Source: Membranipora membranacea
Taxonomy: Eukaryota > Bryozoa > Gymnolaemata > Cheilostomatida > Membraniporidae
Reading direction: 5' to 3'
DNA: 64,000 bases
Assembly: GCA_914767715.1 (NCBI GenBank)
Contig: OU612065.1
Location: forward strand, 3,100,001-3,164,000
Positions 9,296-20,400 of the stretch are shown here, in pieces (the first letter of the stretch is position 1; each line of letters opens with the position of its first letter). The position numbers and the translations under genes were made by a program. Below the pieces are notes generated by a model. That model was not told where the DNA came from and ran no database searches. It was given only the letters and a program-made list of their open reading frames with translations.

Positions 9296-11993
9296 ATGGA
9301 TAAAGAGTTTCAAAGCAGCTTCTCATCATCAGACGTGTTGATTGTGGGAGATGGAGATTACTCGTTTTCTGTTGCATTTTTTACTCGGTATAATAAATTT
9401 CCATTGACGCTCACTGCTTCAACCCTTGAACAAAATGATCTCATGGAGCAAAAATATCCAGATTTCATCAGAAATTTAGAATTTCTGCAGTCACATGGTG
9501 AGCCAATCCACTATTCTTAAGAATATTTTATCTACTATATCGGAATAGTGAATGTTTCTGAGAGTCAGTGCATAAGAAAACTAAACCTTTAAATCCACTG
9601 CATATGATAATAAAGCATTCAGTCCGACATCCAGTAAAATTATTGTGAAAATGAAATTTTTTCTGCTGTATATGGAAATAAGGTTTGATGTTTTCTTTGC
9701 CTGTTACAGACTGTAGGGTGATTACTGGAGTTGATGCAACGGCTTTAAATGAGCATTTCAAACCCCAACAATTCACCCACATCATATTCAACTTTCCCCA
9801 CATCGGAGGAAAGTCCAATATCAAGAAAAATAGAGAACTTCTGGACAACTTTTTGAGAAGGTAAGTTTTATTAACCATATAAGTGATGAACTTTTGAACA
9901 ACAGGTCTTGAAAGATTTTTGGTGTAATATTTGCTGTTTTTTAGTCGCCGGCTAATAAAAGATTCTGGTACTTCTTCAATGAGAACATTAATTGGGAGTG
10001 TTGAAACCATAGACTTAATAATAATAATATTAATAAGTCGATGGTTGAAACCAAATGCGCTCAATTTATAACGCGAATTTATGATCTTGAGTTAGGTTGA
10101 AGAATCCAGTACTATAGGGTAGTTAAAGACTTAAAAATTCATACTGTGTACAATTATTGCAACAGTCAGATCGATCACCATCATACAGTTTACAGTTTGC
10201 AGATAGAAGTTATGTGTTCATTCAGATATAATATCCATGAGGTCACAACTCCTTAATTTCTGAATACATCAAAATGATTAAATAAAAAATAATTACTGCA
10301 TGGTAGCTAACTATCATTAGGTTGATGGGTATTTTGATTGACTTAGGGTGATTTTCTTTCTCTAAAGCTTATTCAAGTCTTAACTGAAAATAACGCTTCC
10401 AACAAAGTTGTTCAATTTTTATTTTAGTGCGTCACTTCACATTACCCAATGTGGAGCTATTCTAGTTACACTTTGTAAGGGACAGGGTGGCACAGATGCT
10501 GATAACCCCAAGCGTGAGTGGTATAATAGCTGGCAAATTGCGGCAAAGGCAGCCAACTCCAGTCTTATACTCACATCAGTAGAAAATTTTGAAGGTGCTG
10601 TTCTATTTGAGAATTATCTGTCAACAGGTTTCAGGTAATCCTCAATTTCTGTCATCACAGCTGTCTCACCATCAGTACATATGAACAAACGTGTCCGAAT
10701 AGGACAGTAAACTTTCCTTGGTGTCCTCTGCATTTGTGACAGATTCGAGGCTTGCCAAGTAGTGTCATGTTTTATCTTTATTGTAGAAGTCAAAATAAAA
10801 GGTTTCATACAGAAGGATCACTTGTTCACAAATTTATACGAAGTGAGACTGTTGCAGAGCCAGGCACAATATTTGTGTATGTACCTAAACTGCTTGTATA
10901 TTCATTCAAATTCAACTAAAAGTCTGTACTAACATGTAATACCAACTTAAATAACAACTATCAAACACTTTATTCGATCATAATATGATCGATGTTCGAT
11001 TCCTTGCGCCGGGACCAATTATCCTAGCTCGTTCTACATGGGTCAGGAACTCTAAATACAGGTCAAGTGTGTGATGAGGATAAAGTGATGGTTAGCTAGG
11101 GTACAAGGTCACTATCCCACACAAGCCTCAAAACCTAGGAATCGGCCTATAAAAGTATCCCGAGTCTGTTTTCCAAATATGTAATTGTTTTCTACTACAA
11201 CCTTTAAATGGCTGAGGATATTGACAAAAATTTGCTTGAGCAACGAAATTGTTGAATTTTTTTCAATTTTAGAAATATGCAGCCTGATTACTATATTTAT
11301 TATATGCTTGGTGATGCCCTATGCAGATACTGGAAATGTTCCCAGACAACCATGGAGGAAGGGCATACATATAGCGAATACTGTCAAATCTACCGTCGAT
11401 CATCCCTTGAACTAAGGATTGATGCAGAGGGACAGAAACAACTTCAATCTCTTCATATCAAGGACAGAGGACAAATCCAAATCCATGATTCCTCTATAGT
11501 TTGGTTAGTCGATACAGGTGAACTACAAAAATCAGATGGCGAGCAGATCGGTCATGTGGAGGGAGACATTATTACTCTAGACATAACAAGACTCATAACC
11601 TTGCTCACAGATAGAGGAGATGCTCGATGGTTTTCATCGGTAAATGATTTCAAGATCATAGATTTGACTCATCAAAACAACATAATTACAGTAACCAATC
11701 ATGTTCCAAAAAGCATTTACCCTCCACAATATCGATTTGATATCAGCTTTTGGCTGGGTAATGACTTTACAGAGGATAGATTTTATAGGTTTCTTTATGA
11801 AGTGTCTAATCATTTGGTGAAAGAGGTTATAATGATAGACACCTACACACATCCTGAGTCACTCCGTGCCAGTCATTGTTACGGTGTGATATATCAGTCC
11901 CTACACCAACCACTGTCGTATTCCATGGCCTACAAGTACTATCAATATCTTAGGCAATCCGTCTCTCAGCGGTTAGGCGTGGAACTTAGATAG
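9296..11993 (+). CDS. FDXACB1: FDXACB1-like protein: BMT5-type methyltransferase fold plus FDX-ACB domain
   Basis: Five exons: 9296-9497, 9710-9860, 10428-10634, 10787-10874 (or 10880), and 11283-11993 (acceptor 11273 is the alternative). Together they encode about 452 aa. Residues 14-25 read VLIVGDGDYSFS, the SAM-pocket glycine motif of the BMT5/DUF2431 family, whose yeast member methylates uridine in 25S rRNA. Exon 2 carries THIIFNFPHIGGK and KKNRELL, also typical of that family. The last 90 residues, from YRFDISFWLGNDF, match the ferredoxin-fold anticodon-binding domain of phenylalanyl-tRNA synthetases. This domain pair is characteristic of FDXACB1, whose activity is not well defined. The protein is shorter than the human one (about 620 aa), mainly in the linker. 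The exon 4/5 junction is the only one I could not fix. Intron 2 carries a tiny palindromic transposon. Confidence 0.88.
10000..10051. mobile_element. Micro-palindromic element, copy 1 (36 bp + 8-bp duplications)
   Basis: The element at 10008-10043 starts CATAGACTTAAT and ends ATTAATAAGTCGATG, an imperfect hairpin. It is flanked by identical 8-mers GTTGAAAC (10000-10007 and 10044-10051), so it looks like a target-site duplication. It lies in intron 2 of FDXACB1. See the copies at 14727 and 34902. Confidence 0.85.
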
Positions 11994-12135
11994 CTTTGTA
12001 AAATTATTCTAGATATTTATATAATGCCTAATTGTCATATACATTTTTATGAGGTCTTTTCAGTATGTCCAATTTTTCCAGGATTCAGTTTAGAATAATA
12101 TATATTTTATTGACACCGACATATGTAACTTGTCA

Positions 12136-12141
12136 AATAAA
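12136..12141 (+). terminator. Polyadenylation signal AATAAA for FDXACB1
   Basis: A canonical AATAAA lies 143 bases past the FDXACB1 stop codon, a plausible distance for a short 3'UTR. Confidence 0.6.
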
Positions 12142-12279
12142 GCCATGTGGAAAATGAAGCAAATGAGACAAATTTTTTAAAACAACTTGAAAAGGCTGTT
12201 TGGCCAGCATGTCATGGCATACATGGTCTTCACGGGACCGAACATTTGAAACTTATCTCAAACGTATAACATTTTTCTG

Positions 12280-12840
12280 ATTGGTGCTCAGCATAGACTA
12301 AATAATATACTGGATACAACTAAGACCAAGGAGATGATCGTTGACGCCAGTAGATCGCAGGAAATAATTTCTTATGTTTTTATTGATAGCAACCCAGAAG
12401 AGAAAGTTTTAGGTTTATTCATGATAATTAAAATTGGATTTATAATACTGACCACATTTTTTGTAGATTGAAAAGCAGATTTTATGCTCAACGTGAATAT
12501 TTTGTGCAGTCTCTTATATTACCGATTTCAACATATAATTTTTAGAAGTTTAGTCTTACTCTTGCACGGCGAAGGAATGAGAGATCTCGGCTCTTATCTC
12601 CTTTTTCTACCACATACAGCTGTGAAATTCCTTATCTGATCTCAGTCCGAATTCTTAGTACTGCAGTAAAATTTTTTAATGTCCATGAGCATATTTTTAA
12701 CAAACATGTTCTAGGTAGGGACACAATTTTATCAGCTAAATGCCGCACAACACGTTTTTTAAACAGTTTCATTCCTTTTAGTATCAGATTCCTAAATGTG
12801 AATCCCTTCTTACAGTTGCCATAATTTTGGTTCATCATTG
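12280..12840 (+). mobile_element. LINE ORF2 C-terminal remnant D
   Basis: Between FDXACB1 and CFAP144 the plus strand encodes DTTKTKEMIVDASR, the post-YADD region of many LINEs. After frame breaks it reads CRTTRFLNSFIPFSIRFLN, the conserved end of ORF2 (T-x-R-x-x-N-S-F-I-P). Stops and shifts mark it as inactive. No endonuclease or palm motifs are left. Confidence 0.7.
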
Positions 12841-13369
12841 ATGATTGATACGCAATAAAAACAATCTCTCTAAAAATATTCCAAAATCCCTTGAGTTGCC
12901 CGAGTTGAACTAAAAATCCTGAGTAACTCGGGCTAAATCCGAGTGGTTGAGAGCTCTGAGAAGATGGGGAAAACGTCCTAAATGCGAGACATCAGAGAGT
13001 TTTATTTTCAATAGATTTCATTTTTTGTTGCACATGTTCTCATCATATAACTTCATCGGTCTCATTTGGCATTGATATATATCCAAATTATATTGGTTGA
13101 TTAAGAGTTGTCTCACCTCAATTAATACCATAGCCCATGGTTCTACAATTTTCTTCTCTAGAACTTCGGCCATGCAACCATAGCAACAGGAAGATCATAA
13201 ATACACAAAAAGAGTAGTTGGTACATGATTATAGCACTAGCCTGTATAGTTCCAATTCATAGAATTGGAAGTTGAATACCTCAGCACACTATATATCTTT
13301 CCACTTCAAGCCAAATCAAGGTTGAGACCAGAGCAACTCAGAACAAGGCATAAGGATTATACAGTAAAA

Positions 13370-14263
13370 ATGGCTGCTGCTAAAGAAGAGAAGGAGCCGA
13401 TGAACTTTGTACATAAAAATGCAATCCTGTGTGAAACAGTAACCAAAGAGAATAGAACTCAGAAACTCTACACTAATTACAGCATCAATCCATTCAAAAC
13501 TTGTAAGTCAATGAATCATACCCACCAGTGGGTGGGTGGTGTGTCCCTTGATCACAGTTGCCGTTGGATTATAAATTCCAAGTTCGAGGAGTTGGTGTGG
13601 TAAATTCTCATTATCAGAAGGCCACATATAGTACTAGTTTAAGCCTCAAAAACTATTGCCCCTCCCCGACAGCCCTCCATAGTACTATTCAACGAGTCTG
13701 CTTTAATTATCAAGGTTTGTAAAGGCATCTAATGTGCTGTATTGGATACATTCGCATGTTCAGTATCTGCTAATATAATGTTTTTAGTGCACGTTGTTGC
13801 CGGAAAACCTAACTCAAAATATGACAGCGAGGATGGCGAAGAGGACCCACATTTTAAAAAGATCATTGAGAGAGCTAATCAGGAGCCAACAAAGAAGTTT
13901 GCTTTCCCACAAACAGAGGCACAAGAAATAGGCTGGGTGACAAGACCTTTGGTGAGTTGAAGAATGTATTTCTTATTATACAAGTCTTTTTAAATGAATT
14001 ATACGTCATGATAAGCCAAATATATACTGTCTTTCAGATAAATTCTATCTTACATTTGTCTCAAATTATCATGACTGGGGTATGAAGATAAAGTGTAACT
14101 AATAGTAAACTAAGTCTATTCCCCCATATTACAGCTAGAGAAAGACCGGTCTGACCGCCGGCTTCACTTCCCTCATCAGATGTCTGAGATGACTAAATAT
14201 ATGGAGACTTTCTGGAGGATTGAAGAGGCTAAGAAAATTAATACAGATGCTAACACCGCATAA
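13370..14263 (+). CDS. CFAP144: Cilia and flagella associated protein 144 (FAM183 family)
   Basis: Three exons, 13370-13502, 13788-13951 and 14135-14263, join in frame to 141 aa; the human protein is 134 aa. Residues around 14-45 read FVHKNAILCETVTKENRTQK then YSINPFKT, and exon 2 ends QTEAQEIGWVTRPL. These are the conserved FAM183 blocks (NAILRE-x-x-x-KE-x-RTQKL, NPL, TEGQEIGW). Family knowledge: CFAP144 is a microtubule inner protein of ciliary doublets. The first exon-exon joint rebuilds a leucine codon across phase 1, which supports it. The start at 13370 has a good context (AAAAATGG); an upstream ATG at 13265 in the same frame lacks homology. The gene is tail-to-tail with EBNA1BP2, the stops only 186 bp apart. 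Confidence 0.93.
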
Positions 14264-14449
14264 TCTTGCCTTAGCCCTAGCCCTCGTCTTAGAGCACCAT
14301 CACCAAAAGCCTTTGTGAGCAATGAAACGAAGGTGTAATATTTTTGTTAGTACTGCTCTGCTTCATAAAGTTATCCACAAGATTGACTGATTTCTTTTGC
14401 TGAAACATTATCATCAGCAATTTTTGATAATGCTTACAAATATATTTCA

Positions 14450-17400
14450 CTACTTCTTTCCTTTCATCTGTTGTCGCTTTGACTTCCCAGGACGCGCATT
14501 CTTTGTTTGGGCCTGAAATGAAGAATTGTTTTGATAATGTACATAATACTTATAATCTCAATACATATCTATATCCTGCTAACAGATCTCTTGCTCAATT
14601 GGCAGATTAGGAAAGAAAATCAATTTTCTTGACCAAAGTAGTACACAAGACTCAATCCCATGCACATAGGAAATACATTCGAATATTCAAACCACGCCAT
14701 ATTTATGTAATCTGGTAGTGTATGACCATAGAGTTATTATATATATATATATATAATAACTCTATGTGTATGACAGTGGATATAGTGCTTTTGTTGAAAT
14801 CTTTAATGAATGTAACCTATAAACAATGATGTATGACATATGATGTATTAACTTACTCAGCCCATGTAAGTAAAGTAAAGCTCTATGAGCTCTACATCAT
14901 ATACTTACTTGGTAATCTGATTCTTAGAAACAACCCCATAACAATGCATGTGTGTACACAGGCAAGACCTTGTAACCTCTGATAAAGTTCCGCGGTCGCC
15001 ACTATAAATCGGCAGTAAATGACACAATGAAGAGACTTACCTTGGCCCCTTTCTTTGGAGCTTTACTGTTGCGGTTAACACTATAATCTCTAGATTGAGA
15101 ATAGCTATCTTTAGTGTTACTCTTAGATCTTTTCTTTTGGCCTCCAAATCCGAACTTCTTATTTTTCCAGTCGCGCTTTTTGTTATTTCTGTGAACAAAA
15201 AACAAAAGCAATAGCAAACAATGCAAGTATGTATTACATTGTTAGCCTGTTTATCTGAATCACTGCTCTACTTACCCTAGAATATATGCTGTTATTTACA
15301 GAAAATGAAATATTGCTAACATACCTGTTTGCAGTTGTTGTTTTGGAGGTTTGCGCTTTTGGTTTCCCTTTGTTGGGCTGTTCATCATCATTCAGAAAGT
15401 CTAATCTGTCTTGCTGACCTGAAGCACAAAATGTCACAGTGATCATGTCTGCAGTTATTAAGTTGAATTTTATTCAGGATACATATAATTAGGGTCATAG
15501 TATAATTATTATATTCCTTTTCCTCTCCAACCCTTCATAATTCAGTTCCCTACTTAAACTGACTGACATTCGTTTTTGTTATTTCTCACAATTGTTTTTT
15601 TACCACCCTTATATCAGCTATGTGAGTATGGGTGTCGAAATCTCATTCAGTAACACAAGATCCAACTCACGCCTGAATGTATCAAGGTTCCTGGCCAATG
15701 CCATGAGAAATGGAAAAATGCTGCACTAGACTGACATATAGATCATAGTTAACATAACCAAAAATACATCCAAGACATATACACAATTAATACCCACTAC
15801 TCACCCTTTCTATACCTTTTCACTTGTTCTATCATATCTCTCTTATCCTTCTGACGAGATTTCATCACTTCGACTTGAACCTACAAATGATCCATAGATG
15901 AGTGTTACACATGGAAATTCATGAGTTTTAAGGGTAAGCGCACCATGAAAATAATTATACCCCCCCTCCCCCAGCTATCCTTTCGTATTGCTCCATAAGC
16001 ATTGTGTCATGAAAAGTCATATTACCTGCAGGGAACCAGCAAAGCAAGCAGATAAACTAAGTCTGGCAATCTGTCTCTAGCTCATCAAGTAATGCGCATC
16101 CATAGATGCAATGTGATAAATAAGATATGATGTAAAAGTTTGAAGGTGATTGACCAATGTCATCTCATATTATGGGTGAAATGTCATGGCATTGGGAGAG
16201 ATCAAGGTTGGACTACAAAAAGGATAACTATTCACAAAATGATCAGAGGGGAACCTGTAGAATTTTTTGATTCAAGTTTAACACTTTGAATTAAACAGCT
16301 TACACTGAAGTTAGTTAGATGTAGTAACAGTAGTCAATTAGAGTCATATGTTAATTCTTTCTCCATGGTACTGAACAAAGTTAGCAGCGATGTTCTATTG
16401 CCAAACCTACCTTTTTACCCATTTTCTTTAATTCTCGCATTTTCTTGGCTTTTTCGGATTTTTCTGCTGACATACTCTTGGATAATAGTACTTGTCTGAC
16501 CTAAAAGTAAAGTACAAAATCGGAGCTATTTCTTGAAGGAGATTTAGTCAGTTGATTATGAAAAACATTCATCAAGATGATTATAGATAGGCAATAAAAG
16601 TATATATATTATGTTACTGCAAGATGCTAGGCCAACATGAAAGAAACTTTTGCTGTTGCAAAAAGCAAAGCCAATTATGAATTATCCAATCCAGCACTCA
16701 TCGAGAGACCATAAATACTATTTGTATGTTTATAGTTGAATTACGACCTGCCTACCTTTCTCATATGGTCATCAGATTTTATCATCTGTGCAAAGTAGTC
16801 TTCAGGTCGTTTGGTTGGTACTCCTAACTTGTGTAGTTTAGGTATAGCCTGTTTTACCGCATTTTCAGCCATTCTGTAACTATAATTAATGGAACCTGAA
16901 GTTAGATACAGTTTCAGTTTAAAGAAGTTTATATGTTTATAGAACTAATTTACGCAATCACTAGCAATTTTTTATGCTGGTATAGACAGTTTTCGGAGCT
17001 CTGATTTAGGCCTCAATTCGGAGTTGTCCTCTCTCCAGTTTGGTACTTTTAACCCATGCCGCATAGGAAAAACGTGCTGAAAAGAGGGTTATCTTGAAAA
17101 CCGCTTATAAAAGGATAAAAATTATTTTTGATTCAGAATCTGCAACATTGAAAACTCATATGGACATAGTTTGGGTAATAATTTTAGTATTTGGATAGTC
17201 AATTATAGCATTTTCTGCCTGTTTTGCGGACAATTTGGCAGAATTTTTCACGAGTTTCGTCACTAAAATTAAGATTTATCAACATTCAAGCCTCCAATTA
17301 TTTTGAAATCCTGTCTCACAGGGTTTTCAATGGTGCAGACTCTGAATCAAAAATCATTTTTATCCTAACATAAGCGGTTTTCAAGATAACCCTCTTTCAG

Positions 17401-19008
17401 CAGGTTTTTCCTATGCGGCGTGGGTTAAAAGTACCAAACTGGAAAGAGGACAACTCCGAATTGAGGCATAAATAAGAGCTCAGAAAACTGTCTATTTGAG
17501 GTATTATCTTTGATAAAGAAAAGTTGATGGCAGGGTTAAAAATTTCCATAATAATCTGAAGATTCAAGAGTGTGAAGTACGGTTCTGTAGAAATTTGAAA
17601 TTTTAAATCCTTAGGCTTACTCTTGACTAAACATTTGAGTATCTGACATAAGTGCATTGGACAGAAGATAACTATAACAATCCAACAATGGATGTTGCAC
17701 GTGGGAATGCATAAAGTTTGTAGAATAACTCGAGATTAAACTCACAAGCAAATTCTTATCTGTACCATGCCAACTTTTCATGTCATGTGACCGGCAATGG
17801 GCCATCAAAAAGGCCAAATAAAATATCTGGAGGAGCATTTTTAATCAAGCTATATCTCAAGTTATATGCATTCCTCCTTTACTCAACCAAACAATATGGA
17901 CAAGATGGCATAGATGGATATAATGCTAAAGTCAGAAAGTGTTGGACCAAGAAGCCCGCAAGTTAAAAGTGAATCACCATGATATAGATGCTCTGGTGGC
18001 CAACCAGATCAAGACACTTGGACTACGGTACATACACGATGAAGAGCACTTTATCAATGACTTTCTGATTAAATGCCCCTCAGGTCGCTACCACACCGTT
18101 AAACATCGGGGTACATGGGGTAGAGACAGCTTTTTAAGACATCTCATACATACACTTAATAATATACTATTCTAAAAAACTTTTTATACAACAGAGATCT
18201 GATTTTTCCATGTTTTTCTTTCTTGTCAGTATTAACAACGTATTTCGTGACAAATTTTTGTCTATGATAGTAATAAATCCATCCATCCATTATATCAGTG
18301 ACTCATCATTCAATTTATAATTCAACATTGGTTATGATATGCAAACTTGAAGCCAATGCGTTGATACAGAACTTACAAGTTGAGCTCCCGTTTAAAATCA
18401 TCCTGTATTTTCTCCTCCTCATCATCATCTTCGGTTGCTGTGGGTTTGACTGTCACGTCCAAACGCTCCAACCAGTCTAGACTAGCCTGGCTAAGTTGTG
18501 TCAACTTAGTTTCCAGTCCACTTGTGTCATTGATGGATTTGACTTTAGGTGTTATTTCTTTGTATGTTCCCGATTTCAAGTCTCCCCTGGCAAATGCTTT
18601 TTGTAACTAAAATATCATCAGCCAAAATATTGTGACCGTTAAATCATGATGATCGAACCTAAAACCATGAACTCAACAGAAAGGCTGTGGAATGTTTAAG
18701 GCTTCTAGCTTAAAGTATTCTCCTCTCATGCTACTCTGTGCGTTTGAGAAAGCCTTGAAGTGATCAACAATAATGTGTTTATAGCTATGATTTCTTAACG
18801 CAGGTCTACAAGGAGTGTCGTTTTTCAATCCTAAGCGCCAACAAAAAACTAAATATCTATAAGTACAATTATTATCCTCTTTGCACTGAATGCCTTAGAG
18901 CTTGGAGCATCACTGACAGCCCGTTGGACCTACCTCTTCATCTGAGTCTAGTATTTCATCATCAGAATAATCAGATTCTTCCTCAACATGTTGATCCATT
19001 ACAGTCAT
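14450..19008 (-). CDS. EBNA1BP2: rRNA-processing protein EBP2 (EBNA1-binding protein 2 homologue)
   Basis: Eight exons on the minus strand: 19008-18934, 18606-18377, 16879-16756, 16500-16411, 15880-15805, 15418-15325, 15188-15041 and 14512-14450. They give 299 aa (human 306) with every phase consistent. The N-terminus is acidic (EEESDYSDDE). Conserved blocks follow: LQKAFARGDLK, LDWLERLDVT, DDFKRE, VPTKRPEDYFAQMIKSDDHM, then lysine-rich helices. The C-terminus is KNKKFGFGGQKKRSK and RPGKSKRQQMKGKK. EBP2 is a nucleolar factor needed for 60S subunit and 27S pre-rRNA processing. An acceptor at 19026-19027 lies just before the start ATG, so there is an upstream 5'UTR exon I could not place. A second in-frame ATG at 18999 is an alternative start. 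Intron 2 holds a 508-bp inverted-repeat element and a LINE tail; the last intron holds a 40-bp palindromic element. Confidence 0.95.
14719..14774. mobile_element. Micro-palindromic element, copy 2 (40 bp, perfect palindrome)
   Basis: Positions 14727-14766 form a perfect 20+20 palindrome starting CATAGAGTTATTATAT and ending AATAACTCTATG, with no loop. It is flanked by identical 8-mers TGTATGAC (14719-14726 and 14767-14774). It lies in the last intron of EBNA1BP2. Confidence 0.9.
16985..17492. mobile_element. 508-bp MITE with long inverted repeats, copy 1
   Basis: The ends GACAGTTTTC and GAAAACTGTC face each other. The arms stay alignable for about 180 bp each, through GAGTTGTCCTCTC, CCAGTTTGGTAC, GATTCAGA and so on. 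A 150-bp unique core separates the arms and encodes nothing. A TA dinucleotide sits on both sides, compatible with a Tc1/mariner-type duplication. The copy lies in intron 2 of EBNA1BP2. A second full copy, in inverted orientation by its core, is at 30219-30727. Confidence 0.9.
17898..18294 (+). mobile_element. Probable LINE 3' end with (ATCC)n tail
   Basis: An open frame to 18174 ends WGRDSFLRHLIHTLNNILF. The sequence then continues through an AT-rich stretch to AATAAATCCATCCATCCATT at about 18274-18293. Short ATCC/ATCCATCC tails are typical of non-LTR retrotransposon 3' ends. The peptide itself I do not recognise as a named family, so the assignment rests mainly on the tail. It lies in intron 2 of EBNA1BP2. 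Confidence 0.45.
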
Positions 19009-19724
19009 TTTCCCCTTTCTCTTATCTACAAAACATATTTGATGTTAGTGGTTCACACCATAGCCACTCTTTTTAAAACTATAAATGACAGACATCAAGA
19101 AAATAGCATAAACCAGAAACACTCTGATTTTAAACTGAAACTTGAAAGGCACTATCCATTGCGCCTAAAGGTGAATGTGAAACTTGGTGTCCTATGTAAT
19201 TTGAGGAAAGATTCGAGGTTAGAACACAACAATGTCTTTTAAAACAAAGGAGATAAATAACTGCCATCCCAATACCCCCAATCACTATCATCTCCCGTAC
19301 CCTGTGCACTCAAGACAAAGCGATGAAATAAGGTGCTTCAACCAGCAGAATAAATTACAGAACTTCAATCACATTATCATTTTTCAACCAGAAGGTCTGA
19401 CAAAAACAAATGCTCGAGAGGTTTCTGACTTAGATTGAATGATGATGTAATTGAACTTCAGAGTGAAACTGGCAGTCAAAGACCACAGGGAGAATTCTCC
19501 CAGCACAAACATACATGTCTACTTCCAAACAAGACTAGTGTCTCTCCTAACTAACTGGCAATGTTTTACTTGCCTGCCTTGTTTTTTTGGCCAGGAAGAT
19601 GGGTCTATTGCAAACCTCTCACAGTCTGGCCAAGGACTCCTTGCAGCTTGGTTGGTCTGACACTGTTCGGCTCAGGATATAGTGACCACAAACAGTCAGA
19701 CTCAAACAATCACATCAATACCAT

Positions 19725-20400
19725 ACTTGCCAACCTGTTCGCATAAAGCGTTTATGAACGCTTATTTGACACTAATTGAGTTTTAAACGCAAAACGCTAG
19801 CTGTACGCATTTATGGTTTTTCAAACACCTGTTCATCTAATTAGGTAATCAAAAACACATCATTGGTGTTTGCTTCAGTTTACTTGCATAATTTTGTCAT
19901 TGTTGATTGATAGTCTAAACAATGAGTAACTCCTTGGTCTAAAACTCTGGTCTTGCCTTCAGAAAACCATTGTGTTGATTTTATATGGACTTTTTACCTG
20001 TTCAAGTCTTAAATGAGTCAACTTACAACTTTTATTTAATGAGAGTAACAAAGTTGCCCACCTCCTTGTTGGGGTGGGATAACTCAGATCTCCTGCCCCA
20101 GTGTTTCAAGGGCAACCAGGGATTCAAATAGCCTGTCTTGTCTAGACAGGCTAGGTTTCGAACATCTTCTCATTGATTATCATCAGATTGCACCTTACGC
20201 ATAGGGAAAAGGACAAGTGTTGAGCGATCTGCATTCCTACGCTACCAAGGACTACGTTCTATGATAAAAGCACTTTTCGCGTAGTGCAAAAGATTTTTTG
20301 GGGCAATTTCTGGTCATTTAAGGCACCCTGGTGTTTTGTAAGCATTTTCAAGCATTTTGCAAATTTTTGTAAGCATTTTGGAAAAATTAGGTTGGCAAGT
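19725..20400. mobile_element. 676-bp inverted-repeat element (ACTTGCCAACCT ends)
   Basis: The left end ACTTGCCAACCT (19725-19736) is the exact reverse complement of AGGTTGGCAAGT (20389-20400). Both ends continue with GCTTA/GCATT-like sub-repeats (AACGCTTA on the left, several AAGCATTTT on the right). The interior is non-coding. I see no clear target duplication. At 20131-20155 it contains a small palindrome, TAGCCTGTC facing GACAGGCTA, that resembles the ends of another family. Confidence 0.6.

Noticed and set aside
9528-10064. 178-codon minus-strand open frame
   Set aside because: It is antisense to FDXACB1 exon 2, whose plus-strand frame is clearly homologous to the BMT5 family.
10994-11003. 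GTTCGATTCC, a tRNA B-box-like decamer
   Set aside because: No A box at the right distance and no cloverleaf can be drawn around it.
13265-13369. Upstream in-frame ATG for CFAP144
   Set aside because: The added residues have no similarity to the family, and the ATG at 13370 has the better context and matches the family length.
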